A stretch of DNA of 64,000 nucleotides from a virus, in the IMG/VR virus record IMGVR_UViG_3300027754_000047, positions 62,001-126,000 of that record, one strand, 5' to 3'. A model generated the notes under the pieces. That model saw only the letters and a program-made list of their open reading frames with translations. It made no database searches and was not told the DNA's origin. The position numbers were made by a program, and so were the translations under genes. Positions 57,120-64,000 of this stretch are shown one piece after another. The stretch's first letter is position 1. Each line of letters begins with the position of its first letter.

Positions 57120-58795
57120 TCTTTAATACTCACATCAATCATATTGGATTCAAGGTAAAAGGCAACAGTGTTGGGTGACACTCCTTTAGCATAATTAGTC
57201 GGAGGCTTAAGTGCATCGGCGGAGAACATAACATCTTCGCTTAGATCTGGATTAATGACCACCCCATACATGTGCAGCGGCAAGTCTACGGTATAGCCTT
57301 CAGGTAGGTTGTTATACGCCACGTGAATTAAGGCGCTGCCTGGAATGGTGGCCCCAAAACCGTAAGAGTTGAACTTGGCAGCAATAGCCGCTTTAACCTT
57401 TACAAGATCTGCTGTTGGAGCTCCTGCTTGTTTAAGCAATCGCAGCTGTATGCTGCAAAGTACCGGAACTGGAGCGTGCACCATAATATCTGCGCTAAGG
57501 CTGCGTTCGGCCGCAGAGTCTACGTATGCTTGAATTTCAACTAAGTCTGGTAGTTTTAAGTACTCTAAATAGAACTTGTAATAAGCATTAGTTTGCTGGT
57601 GGATGATCCACAGGTTAGTTGTATTAGGGTACCAGCTCCCGTAAGCTGGATGGCTCCCGTCCTTGCTCCAAGCTTCTAGTAAGTTAACCCACGGGACGTA
57701 GAAACGCACTACAACTTTTTGAAAAGCAGAAAAAGCATTAGTACTCGGATCGATCAGTAAGTGCTGGCCGGACTCTTCTAAAGTACGGGTATCGCTTGCA
57801 AACTCTAACGAACCCAACTGGGTTAGTAGGCTTCTTATACTCTCAACTACATATAAGCCTGCAGCCTTACTTGCTGGAAGGGTAATTTCAAAAAGCCCTT
57901 CTCGGCTAGTGTCGTTCCAGCTAATAAACTTAGGCACTATTTGTTCTTGAATGCGAGCGGGGTAACTAGCCGTTTTAACAAAGAGATCAATGCGGCCACC
58001 TACGTGTACTTCATCTACTACGTCTCGCCGCATTTCTGGGTCTAGGAATCCAACGCAACCTACATCTAATACTCCTGGGTATTTGTCTTTTAACTTAGCC
58101 CTAATGTGTTCTCGGCCGCCAAAGACCTTACCTACTATGCCAGTCTTAAGCTTAGCTAATAGAGCAACGTTATCTTCCGCGTCTGCGCCGCCTATAAGAT
58201 CCGCATCTACTCTGGCAGATATAAAGGTGCCTGGGCTAGGGCTAATAGCGCTTACTAGGGCTCCGCTACGCTGGTTAGCGATCGAACCCGGCTCAACGGC
58301 AGTAATATCTATCACTGCCGTGTAGGTAGCGCCACTAGCCGTTAATAGCCGTTGGTTAGCGCCAGCAGTGTAATTAGCAGCATTTACCAGTATGTAGCCT
58401 TGAGTAGGCTGAAACACTACATCGTTAATAGTAATATTAGTAGTAGCATCAATTACAGTAGCGGTAGCATCAGTAAAGAACAGCCGCAACTTACCGGTTG
58501 CTGTGTTGCCACTAGACCGAGTAATGTTGTAGTTGCTTAAAAGGCGATCAACTTGGACCTCATCAACTACGTTAGGGTTCTTACTAATCTCTAGTAAGCT
58601 ATTTGCTATCAGGGCTGTGTCTATTTGTTCTTGCATCCGCACTTCCAAGTGGGCGTACAAACGAATAACTAAATCCCGGAGGACAGTACCTGGAGTAAGG
58701 TCTAACGTTGGAAAAGCAGCCTTAACAAAAGCTATTAAAAGCTCTTCTTTGGCGTACACCAGTTCTGCGGATTGGTTAGCTAGAGTAGTTTCCAT
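57113..58795 (-). CDS. baseplate J-like wedge protein
   Basis: The 560-residue protein has the usual elements of baseplate J/gp6-type proteins: an N-terminal helical part with LDLTPGTVLRDLVIRLYAHL, the ITAVEPGSIANQRSGAL segment, and GGADAEDNVALLAKLKTGI, followed by a beta/alpha C-terminal part. Such proteins form the ring of wedges around the hub in contractile tails. Its length is above that of P2 gpJ (about 300) and near that of T4 gp6 (660). This is the main evidence for a contractile-tail phage. Confidence 0.85.
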   Translation of the reverse strand: METTLANQSAELVYAKEELLIAFVKAAFPTLDLTPGTVLRDLVIRLYAHLEVRMQEQIDTALIANSLLEISKNPNVVDEVQVDRLLSNYNITRSSGNTATGKLRLFFTDATATVIDATTNITINDVVFQPTQGYILVNAANYTAGANQRLLTASGATYTAVIDITAVEPGSIANQRSGALVSAISPSPGTFISARVDADLIGGADAEDNVALLAKLKTGIVGKVFGGREHIRAKLKDKYPGVLDVGCVGFLDPEMRRDVVDEVHVGGRIDLFVKTASYPARIQEQIVPKFISWNDTSREGLFEITLPASKAAGLYVVESIRSLLTQLGSLEFASDTRTLEESGQHLLIDPSTNAFSAFQKVVVRFYVPWVNLLEAWSKDGSHPAYGSWYPNTTNLWIIHQQTNAYYKFYLEYLKLPDLVEIQAYVDSAAERSLSADIMVHAPVPVLCSIQLRLLKQAGAPTADLVKVKAAIAAKFNSYGFGATIPGSALIHVAYNNLPEGYTVDLPLHMYGVVINPDLSEDVMFSADALKPPTNYAKGVSPNTVAFYLESNMIDVSIKEC

Positions 58796-58796
58796 G

Positions 58797-59252
58797 TTAT
58801 ATCGTTGAAATAGTTACTGGGGCTAAGATAGTGCTTTTATCAGCAAAGGTAAACAGTAAGGTTAAAATAGCCGTATCGGCTGTTACACTTAAACCTGTCA
58901 AGTCTACCTTACGTAAAGTTTCATCGGCTACCGCTGTTAGGTTAGCACTCGTTACAAAGTACTTACAAGTAGCTACTTCTAAATTAAAACGCAAACTTAA
59001 TTCAGAGTTAGTTTGAATCTGACCGCTGGTTAATCTGCTAATAAAGTCAGTACCGTACTCAAGGTCAGCAGCTACAGTGCCCTTACTGGTAAGCAGAAAC
59101 TTCATAAACTTCTGCACTACTTTATAAGAGCCGCTAATAACTGAGCCAGAATCAATCAAGCCAACAGTAACCGCCGCCAAGCCTGCTTGGTTGGAAGTGT
59201 TAAAGACGCACAAATCTATAATGCGCCCTGCGTAATTTTGACTAATAGCCAC
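58797..59252 (-). CDS. possible baseplate wedge protein, gp25/GpW-like
   Basis: A 151-residue protein directly before the J-like gene, the usual place of gp25-type proteins. A central DLEYGTDFISRLTSGQ segment and the following SLRFNLEVAT helix resemble the G-(S/T)-D-(Y/F)-x-x-R pattern of that family, but the match is partial. The start is GTG at 59252, which shares a base with the previous stop (TAGTG). Other small tail roles cannot be excluded. Confidence 0.5.
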   Translation of the reverse strand: MAISQNYAGRIIDLCVFNTSNQAGLAAVTVGLIDSGSVISGSYKVVQKFMKFLLTSKGTVAADLEYGTDFISRLTSGQIQTNSELSLRFNLEVATCKYFVTSANLTAVADETLRKVDLTGLSVTADTAILTLLFTFADKSTILAPVTISTI

Positions 59253-59668
59253 TATTCAGTTTCCCCCTTAAGGGCCAAGAAGTTTGTCATATTACGCTGT
59301 AGGTTAGCTACAATAGAATGTACGGGGTCTATGTGGTTGGCCTTGCGGGTACTCTCGTGCAATATGCGTTGTAAGCGGCCGGTGTAGCGCAGGCAAGTAT
59401 CCCTATGAATAGCGGCAACAAAATCATTTTGGGCTGCAGGTTTCATAAATGCATGTGCCGTGTATTCGCCTCCGCCTCTTACGGATTGCCATTCAGCTTC
59501 TAGTTCAGCTCGATCAAAACGCTCGGCTAAACCTTTATAGCTGTTATCTCCATCCTTAGGCTCATAGAGTAATCTAAATGGGCCTGCGGTGCGAATATCC
59601 CCGCCGCTGGAGTTGTCCTCAGCAGTTTTAGTTAAAGCTTCAAATGCATTAGTGGTGGCCTTATTCAC
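59252..59668 (-). CDS. hypothetical protein (138 aa)
   Basis: A 138-residue helical, charged protein. The N-terminus (NAFEALTKTAEDN) loosely resembles the leader seen at 35883 and 39629. A segment RYTGRLQRILHESTRKANH is strongly basic. The start is GTG at 59668 with GAGGA five bases upstream. It is coupled by overlap to the sigma-like gene. Function unknown. Confidence 0.68.
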   Translation of the reverse strand: MNKATTNAFEALTKTAEDNSSGGDIRTAGPFRLLYEPKDGDNSYKGLAERFDRAELEAEWQSVRGGGEYTAHAFMKPAAQNDFVAAIHRDTCLRYTGRLQRILHESTRKANHIDPVHSIVANLQRNMTNFLALKGETE

Positions 59669-60414
59669 TGGTTCCTCGCATTCAATGCAGCGTACTCATC
59701 CAGTTTACGGGCTAGGCCTGTTGTAAGTTGGCTTACTCGGCCTGGGCTCATCTTTAAGCGTAGGGCTATGTCATTATTGCTTAGAATCTTCTTGCCGCCG
59801 TAACCCAATTTGTGCTCTAAGATTACTTGCTCCGGGCCGCTTACACTAGGGTACATGGTGGCAAGTACGTCTTGTTTAAACTTATCGGCATTAGCAGTGA
59901 CAGTTAATTCTTGAGTGGTTACAGGATTTTCCCCTTTAAACGCATTGTAGTTTTCGGAGTAAGTCTTTTTATCCAAGCCTCGAATCTTGGCAATCTGCTT
60001 AATGGAAAGGCTGGTCAAGTCGGCTAGTTCTAAGTCTGAAGGAGCTCTACCTTTATTCTCGTAGAAATCCCCCTCATGGCGCTTTAAAGCGCTTAGTTGT
60101 TGTAGGGTACGCTCAGGCATAGGACTAGGCGCCAAGTCCCTAGCGTAGCGGCTAAGGGGCTGCAATTGAGTGTAAACCCAGCTACGCAAACTAGAAGTAG
60201 ATGTAGGATCGTAGTTCTTGATAGCCTTAACTGCCAACAACTTGGCTCGGCTCTTTACAGCTGGGCCAGAGTTAAGGCCCGAATAGGCATAAAGAGCCTT
60301 ATCCATATCAGAGTTAAGGTACTCCAATAACGGAGCCATATCCCCAGCCTTTTGGGTTTTATTCCAAGTCTGGTACAGACTGTTTAAATCAGGGCTTTTA
60401 GGTAGAGGGTCCAT
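59665..60414 (-). CDS. sigma-70 family RNA polymerase sigma factor-like protein
   Basis: The 249-residue protein has a sigma-like order. A region 2-like helix set comes first (KAIKNYDPTSTSSLRSWVYT), then a region 3-like segment (KGRAPSDLELADLTSLSIKQ), and a C-terminal region 4-like helix-turn-helix (ILSNNDIALRLKMSPGRVSQL). SPO1 gp28 and T4 gp55 are known phage sigma-like factors for late genes. It is embedded in the tail operon, so it may direct host RNA polymerase to late promoters. The -10 recognition residues cannot be identified with confidence. Confidence 0.78.
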   Translation of the reverse strand: MDPLPKSPDLNSLYQTWNKTQKAGDMAPLLEYLNSDMDKALYAYSGLNSGPAVKSRAKLLAVKAIKNYDPTSTSSLRSWVYTQLQPLSRYARDLAPSPMPERTLQQLSALKRHEGDFYENKGRAPSDLELADLTSLSIKQIAKIRGLDKKTYSENYNAFKGENPVTTQELTVTANADKFKQDVLATMYPSVSGPEQVILEHKLGYGGKKILSNNDIALRLKMSPGRVSQLTTGLARKLDEYAALNARNQ

Positions 60415-60431
60415 AAGGTTATTATACTACT

Positions 60432-62015
60432 TTAGAGGACTAGCGGCTTTACTTCTTTATTATAAAACAGCGGGTGGTCTTGGCCTTCGGTTAGCCCAAA
60501 CAGCTCAATATCGCTTTTATCAAATACGTGCTTTAGGCGGTAAACTGTATTTATTTTAGGAGCATCTCCGCCATTAAGCAAATAGGTTACAGAATCTACC
60601 AGGCCCCGCTTAGCCCATTCTCCATCAGCAGCTAAGCCGGCTACATTAGGCTTTTTCCCAGTTAAACTTATGCAGTCGCCGGGAGCAATATCTAATCTAA
60701 ACCCACAATTAATTTCTTGAGTTCTAGCCGAAAACAAACTGTCAAAATACTTAGCCTTTACCCAGGCATTGCAAAGCGCTCTACTATTTGTAGGCGTTAA
60801 AACGTTAGTAGCGCCAGTGCCACCAGTAGGGTTGGAGTCGGGTACTATACCTATACCGGACTTAAAGGTTTGACCTTCAACGGCATGAGTAGCCAAGGAC
60901 TTTAACCAAACAGGGCAATACATTGTTAAAAACGGCCCATCTGTGTAATCTTGGGCTGGGGCTACAAACTGCCCTAGAAAACTGGCGTCGACAATGCCGG
61001 AGTCTGGGTTAATTAAACCTCGTTCGTTAGCTATGCCGTGCAGGATTGCGCCCCTAGGTAACACTGCGGGATTGCTGCTATTAGGGCCGAAGTCAAACTC
61101 CGATTCAGGTAAGATGTAGTCAACCGGAGCCGTTGGACTATAGGCCATTAAAGTACATTCATTTAATCTAGGAGCTAAAGCTAGGTTAAAGGTCTGGGCA
61201 ATGGTTAGGATTTTCTCAAAAGCACTAGAGCCGCCTGTAGCACTAAATACCACATCCGCCAAGGTATCTCTAATAGAAGTAAAAGTACTAATGGCTCCAT
61301 CCATGCCGGTAACTGCTGCAGGGGCTAGTTTTAGTTTGCCTGCAGCAGTTATGCGTTTTAATGCTGCTACGCCCTTTGGGTTTTGGTTTACGGTAACCTT
61401 AAAGCCTCTTAGTTTTTGCTCAAAGTGGTAAATCATACCTGGCTGTAGAACATCGTCCCACCAGTCTTTAGTCTGTAAGTCTCCAGGAGCTAGTTCCTTA
61501 TCTAGTGCTAGCCAAAAGGGATTTAAACTACCCATTACGCTGCGGGTAGGTTCTGGCATGAACCAATCTTGGGGCGCATTCTTAGTAAAATTGCCGGAAG
61601 CAAATGAAGCTGTGTCTAGGTCTATTAACCAGTGAAACAAGGCTATACTAGTAGAAACTCCGTTGACTCCGAACTGCACCGACTTAGCGCCTAAGTAACC
61701 GTCAAAGATAACTTGTTCCGTTATGTCAGTTAAGGGAGTAGCTGTAGACCTTATGGGGTGAGGGCGCCCTACTCCAGTGACTATAATCTGAGCTGGCAGC
61801 TTACCTTTAAGGTCTTCATCAGTAAATATATCAGTAGCTACTCCACCGTTAGGAGTCATTTTTAATCCTGAAGGTACTATTACTTGAGCTACCGGGATTT
61901 GATTCAAAGTGTATTCGATCATTCCTGAAATGATCGGTACCTTCTTTCCCTTTATAACCAACCAAGCCTTTATACTGTAGGCTGCGTGTTTTGGGTTTAG
62001 GGAATAACTAGGCAT
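60432..62015 (-). CDS. possible tail hub / late control D-like protein
   Basis: A 527-residue protein with an N-terminal beta-rich part (IKAWLVIKGKKVPIISGMIE; PVAQVIVPSGLKM; EQVIFDGYLGAKSVQFG) as in gpD/gp27-type hub proteins, and a C-terminal part with LDIAPGDCISLTG and AKRGLVDSVTYLLN that fits the outer hub strands. Gene order (tape measure, small tail proteins, hub, gp25-like, J-like) agrees with a hub. The motifs are only suggestive. Confidence 0.55.
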   Translation of the reverse strand: MPSYSLNPKHAAYSIKAWLVIKGKKVPIISGMIEYTLNQIPVAQVIVPSGLKMTPNGGVATDIFTDEDLKGKLPAQIIVTGVGRPHPIRSTATPLTDITEQVIFDGYLGAKSVQFGVNGVSTSIALFHWLIDLDTASFASGNFTKNAPQDWFMPEPTRSVMGSLNPFWLALDKELAPGDLQTKDWWDDVLQPGMIYHFEQKLRGFKVTVNQNPKGVAALKRITAAGKLKLAPAAVTGMDGAISTFTSIRDTLADVVFSATGGSSAFEKILTIAQTFNLALAPRLNECTLMAYSPTAPVDYILPESEFDFGPNSSNPAVLPRGAILHGIANERGLINPDSGIVDASFLGQFVAPAQDYTDGPFLTMYCPVWLKSLATHAVEGQTFKSGIGIVPDSNPTGGTGATNVLTPTNSRALCNAWVKAKYFDSLFSARTQEINCGFRLDIAPGDCISLTGKKPNVAGLAADGEWAKRGLVDSVTYLLNGGDAPKINTVYRLKHVFDKSDIELFGLTEGQDHPLFYNKEVKPLVL

Positions 62016-62752
62016 TAGCTCGCATCCAGTGCTAGTAAGAATGCAGCAATCGTGTCTTCCACAGGAGTATCCTTATTCATAGCTGCGGCATATAATGGCT
62101 TATTATAAGTTAGTTGCTGGATAAAATCCCCGTTAGCTAAAATGGCATCTCGAATAGGTACGCAATTACCTGAGTACGGCAACACAATTTTGATTGTACC
62201 TGTCATACTGGTACCGCCAGGCATTCCGTTGAGTACTTGTAACAAGTAGCCTGAGTCTTCTAATGGCACGCTGCTGGTGTTACCTTGGGTAACGTTAAAG
62301 CTTGCATTGTAGCCCAAGGCATTGCTTAACGTAAAATCGTTGGTAGTGCCTGTCAAGTCATACGTCCAAAGTAAACGAGAGTATTCGGTTTGGGTTTGAG
62401 CTACTATGCCGCTAAGTGTAACTAAGGGGGTACTGCTGGTGGCAGTAAAACCTACTGGCGTAGCTACTAATGGCTCGACTAACCAAGTGCTTGCTAAAGT
62501 ACTACGCCACTTGGCTGCGGCGGCGAATCTACTATTACGCAAGATGTAATCTAAATGGCGAATTCTAGCTGCTACAAACTCGGCGTTACCGGTTAGTTCT
62601 AATATATTTGCAGCTTGGCGCAAGTAATCCTGGTTAGTAGTATTAAGGCCGTTACTCGTTAATGGAATACCTAGTGCCCCTTGTTTAGCCGTAATGTACG
62701 GTTGCAGCTTTGCAAAAGGGCTATCTACTAATAAAGTAGGATCTGTGGTCAT
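62015..62752 (-). CDS. hypothetical tail protein (245 aa)
   Basis: A 245-residue protein with a helical first half (QDYLRQAANILELTGNAEFV; RIRHLDYILRNSRFAAAAKW) and a beta-rich second half. No motif known. It lies between the tube-like protein and the hub-like protein and shares overlaps with both, so it is probably a tail or baseplate connector component. Confidence 0.68.
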   Translation of the reverse strand: MTTDPTLLVDSPFAKLQPYITAKQGALGIPLTSNGLNTTNQDYLRQAANILELTGNAEFVAARIRHLDYILRNSRFAAAAKWRSTLASTWLVEPLVATPVGFTATSSTPLVTLSGIVAQTQTEYSRLLWTYDLTGTTNDFTLSNALGYNASFNVTQGNTSSVPLEDSGYLLQVLNGMPGGTSMTGTIKIVLPYSGNCVPIRDAILANGDFIQQLTYNKPLYAAAMNKDTPVEDTIAAFLLALDAS

Positions 62753-63249
62753 GCGGCCTCCTCCGGCATAATAGCCAATACCAAACTAAATGCAGCAGAA
62801 CCAAACATATTGGCCTCGTTAGTTATATTGACTTGCATGTCTTCTAGAAAGCCTGCAAGTACCGTATTACCTATACTAATTTTAATAGGCTTAGATACGT
62901 TTTCAAAAGTGGAAGCTTTGTTGCTGTTGTAGAATTCCATTAATTTTTTTACATTTGAGTATTCGTCGGCAGCACCGGCAGCACCGCATTTCGGGAATAC
63001 GGTGCCGGTTACAATACACTTACCTACCTTATTACCTAAAGGGTATACGTAGATTGATTCAGATAAAGTATTGAAATAGGCAACTCGCGCTCCTTGGCTC
63101 ATAGCTATACCGGTTATAAGAATACCTACCCCGTTGGGGTCCACTAGGTGGCCGTTCTTACCTTCCACTTTAATGCCCACCAATAGAGCTGGAGCTCCAG
63201 TAGTGTATTTGGCAGCGCCTCCTGAGGATACAAATAAATTAGTTGCCAT
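62749..63249 (-). CDS. possible tail-tube-fold protein (166 aa)
   Basis: A 166-residue beta-rich protein. The end (ISIGNTVLAGFLEDMQVNIT, then GSAAFSLVLAIMP) follows the pattern of tube-fold and tube-terminator proteins such as T4 gp54 or gp19 relatives, in which a G-x-(L/V)-E strand precedes a final strand. It lies just after the tape-measure-like gene. The assignment to a specific tube, junction or terminator protein is open. Confidence 0.5.
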   Translation of the reverse strand: MATNLFVSSGGAAKYTTGAPALLVGIKVEGKNGHLVDPNGVGILITGIAMSQGARVAYFNTLSESIYVYPLGNKVGKCIVTGTVFPKCGAAGAADEYSNVKKLMEFYNSNKASTFENVSKPIKISIGNTVLAGFLEDMQVNITNEANMFGSAAFSLVLAIMPEEAA

Positions 63250-63260
63250 ATGTTTCCTAT

Positions 63261-64000
63261 TTAACTAAAGACGTTAGCTAAGTTAGTTTGAATTCCGCAT
63301 AAGACGTCTTTCATTTGCGCTAAGGTAACAGACTGAGCTTCTATTGCTGTTTGAAAGCCCCTATCCATATTCACATTTACTGTAACGGGCGTAGGAGCTG
63401 CCACCTTAGATGCTGCTGCTGCTGTTGCTGCTGCGTCAGCTCCATTTGCTGCAGCTCCCTTTGCGGCTTCTTCTCTTGCTGTATTGCTTTCTAGACTCTG
63501 TAGTTCCGCTTTATCTTCAGAGCTTTTGTTACCTGAGGCTTTAGTAGTTGTTTGTAGTTGGGCTTTTTCGCTTTTTAGTATTGCTAATTGTTGCCGCTTT
63601 TCTTGTGTATCAGCGTTACCTATGTTCTTTATATCGTCATCTACTCTTACCAACGCATCGACCCTAAACTTATCTACTTCCTCATAAGAAATACCGCCCA
63701 GCGCACCCACCATCTCAGGTAAGCTTAGGCCTTTCTCATCAACGGTCGCTTTTGCTGCATCTTTTGCTGCTTGGTTAGGCTTGCCGTCAGTATCCCGGTA
63801 CTTTGCATCTGTTGTGGCCAATCTTTTAGCTTCTGCTTCTACAGCTGCTGTAGTGGCTTGGGCCCAACCGGCTGTTAATGCAGCATCTGCACTACCCGTT
63901 GTGGCTGGTTTAAATCTGTCTTGTAATTTTCTTTTTACGTTAACAGTAGCTTTAGCTGCTACCTCAGCATTAGTTAGGCCTGTTTGTTGAATTTCTAGTT
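63261..64000 (-). CDS. probable tape-measure protein, C-terminal part
   Basis: The frame is open from its stop at 63261 to the right edge of the window (246 codons) with no clear start. An internal TTG near 63821 has no obvious ribosome-binding site, so I read it as the C-terminus of a longer gene. The sequence is Ala/Lys/Gln-rich and helical (AKDAAKATVDEKGLS; EKRQQLAILKSEKAQLQ), with an Ala-rich linker and a final segment TPVTVNVNMDRGFQTAIE. Composition and position before tube-like and hub-like genes suit a tape-measure protein. Confidence 0.6.
   Translation of the reverse strand, partial: LEIQQTGLTNAEVAAKATVNVKRKLQDRFKPATTGSADAALTAGWAQATTAAVEAEAKRLATTDAKYRDTDGKPNQAAKDAAKATVDEKGLSLPEMVGALGGISYEEVDKFRVDALVRVDDDIKNIGNADTQEKRQQLAILKSEKAQLQTTTKASGNKSSEDKAELQSLESNTAREEAAKGAAANGADAAATAAAASKVAAPTPVTVNVNMDRGFQTAIEAQSVTLAQMKDVLCGIQTNLANVFS

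Noticed and set aside
63261-63821. A complete 186-residue gene starting with TTG at 63821
   Set aside because: The frame stays open to the window edge with the same composition and the TTG lacks a ribosome-binding site, so it is better read as the end of a longer gene.
1-64000. tRNA genes, integrase, lysis genes, portal and major capsid genes
   Set aside because: I looked for tRNA-like gaps and for characteristic motifs of these proteins and saw none; gaps between genes are too short for unnoticed tRNAs. Some may be among the unrecognised proteins or outside the window.

Overview
The window is a densely packed 64 kb piece of a large, probably virulent tailed dsDNA phage (Caudoviricetes). Almost every base is coding, genes overlap by ATGA-type junctions, and no rRNA, tRNA or bacterial housekeeping gene is visible. 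A baseplate J-like protein, a possible gp25-like wedge protein, a hub-like protein and a probable tape-measure C-terminus point to a contractile (myovirus-type) tail. The polymerase is a family A enzyme with an N-terminal uracil-DNA-glycosylase-like domain, as known from SPO1-type phages. The host cannot be read from the sequence. The only hint is a dockerin-like module of a style common in Planctomycetes, and it sits in an apparently foreign cassette.

Layout. (1) Positions 1-29,641, all leftward: one long replication, recombination and nucleotide-metabolism block. Read in transcription order it holds small membrane proteins, an Mre11/Rad50-like pair, an SF2 helicase, a DnaB-like helicase, a primase, DNA polymerase A, a possible replication accessory protein with a repeat tail, a RecA/UvsX-like recombinase, several small unknowns, a dATP/dGTP diphosphohydrolase-like protein, ThyX, a ThiF/E1-like protein, a long tail-fibre-like protein, class II ribonucleotide reductase, a GroES-like co-chaperonin and further unknowns. 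(2) Positions 29,640-31,562, rightward: large terminase. (3) Positions 31,747-34,422, leftward: a lone 891-residue protein with a DnaG-like zinc finger. (4) Positions 34,403-40,852, rightward: virion-type proteins, several with a shared short N-terminal leader. They are interrupted by a 2.5 kb two-gene cassette bounded by 12-bp direct repeats. (5) A bidirectional terminator near 40,890. (6) Positions 40,906-64,000, leftward: a zincin-like protein, a glycosyltransferase-like protein, extremely cysteine-rich and paralogous structural proteins, a second trypsin-fold protein, baseplate proteins, a sigma-70-like factor and the end of a probable tape-measure protein.

How the genes fit together. NrdJ, ThyX and the diphosphohydrolase would supply and shape the dNTP pool. 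Primase, DnaB, Pol A, RecA-like, Rad50/Mre11-like and the SF2 helicase form a largely self-sufficient replication and recombination set. The sigma-like factor inside the tail operon is a natural candidate for late transcription. GroES may redirect the host chaperonin for virion protein folding. Portal, major capsid, tail sheath and lysis genes were not recognised and probably lie outside the window.

The most unusual parts are the repeat-flanked cassette encoding a trypsin-fold protein fused to a dockerin-like EF-hand pair, the shared leader peptide on virion-region proteins, a protein with 47 cysteines in 334 residues, and two divergent gene pairs whose start codons overlap. All calls rest on reading the sequence by eye; no database search was run.
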